NCBI RefSeq assembly: GCF_024171645.1
Contig: NZ_JALKAC010000013.1
Span: forward strand, 115,173 to 179,172
Source: Flavobacterium sp. HSC-32F16
Lineage (GTDB): Bacteria > Bacteroidota > Bacteroidia > Flavobacteriales > Flavobacteriaceae
DNA length: 64,000 nt
Direction: 5' to 3'
The position numbers were made by a program, and so were the translations under genes. Shown one piece after another: positions 63,875 to 64,000 of this stretch (position 1 is the first letter of the stretch; each line of letters opens with the position of its first letter). The notes under the pieces are model-generated. The model was given only the letters and a program-made list of their open reading frames with translations. It was not told where the DNA came from and did not search any database.

Positions 63875-64000
63875 CTTTGAAACACAAGCGAAAACAAAAA
63901 GAAACACACGTTCGTAGACATATTGAATTGACAGCCGTTTTAACAGAGATGTTAAAACAAAAGAATAAGAGTAATGGAATCGAGAGATTCGAAAAGAACC
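63875..64000 (+). ncRNA. 5' leader of a rRNA operon (16S gene beyond the window)
   Basis: From memory, the segment around CATATTGAATTGACAGCCG followed by GTTTTAACA-GAGA-TGTTAAAAC (hairpin 63937-63958) and GAATC-GAGA-GATTC (63977-63990) matches the leader before 16S rRNA in Flavobacterium. The stems fit processing or antitermination structures. The mature 16S start is not inside the window. Confidence 0.75.

Overview
The window looks like chromosomal DNA of a Flavobacterium-type member of the Bacteroidota. It is visibly AT-rich, its promoters match the TTG / TAnnTTTG pattern of that phylum, it carries SusC/SusD pairs and hybrid two-component sensors, its lipoproteins have acidic export signals such as C-S-D-D, and the right edge holds a flavobacterial rRNA leader. 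No insertion sequence, tRNA, CRISPR array or phage gene was seen.

Bases 1-40.4 kb form a large polysaccharide utilization locus for decorated xylan (glucuronoarabinoxylan). It opens with a rightward enzyme operon: GH115 (cut by the left edge), GH127/GH146, GH43, GH3 with a PA14 insert, and GH97. This is followed by hybrid sensor 1 and a susC/susD pair. A leftward GPH-type sugar symporter and a rightward GH8, CE1 esterase and GH16 come next. A leftward block holds the GH10 xylanase lipoprotein, a TIG-domain surface glycan-binding lipoprotein, a second susD/susC pair, hybrid sensor 2 and a second GH3. The outer-membrane proteins would capture and cut xylan. The periplasmic enzymes remove glucuronate, arabinose and acyl groups and release xylose, and the symporter imports the product. 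The two sensors have nearly identical DNA-binding ends. The same direct repeat (TGCATCA, 21 bp apart, 30-31 bp before a -7 element) lies in front of both susC genes and the second GH3, so I infer one regulon. A separate pair of palindromic operators (ACAACCNGTTGT) sits between the symporter and GH8, one of them over a promoter.

Bases 42-59.4 kb form an iron-siderophore locus. A long leftward gene series encodes a nitroreductase, a PLP decarboxylase, a fused NIS synthetase-acyltransferase, an N-hydroxylase, a second NIS synthetase, a MATE exporter, an acyl carrier protein, an adenylating enzyme, a membrane acyltransferase, a TonB-dependent receptor and a DUF4374-like lipoprotein. A divergent Fe(II)/2-oxoglutarate oxygenase resembles L-lysine 4-hydroxylases. 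An identical 18-base candidate iron box lies at both promoters of the locus. I infer a hydroxamate siderophore built from a hydroxylated, lysine-derived diamine, with an additional carrier-protein acylation module. This is the most interesting system in the window. A Ca2+/H+ antiporter gene sits between the two loci.

Bases 59.6-63.5 kb hold three unrecognised genes. Two encode secreted proteins that resemble WG-repeat proteins; one of these is flanked by inverted copies of the same terminator hairpin. The last ~160 bases are a promoter and leader for a rRNA operon whose 16S gene must begin just beyond the window.
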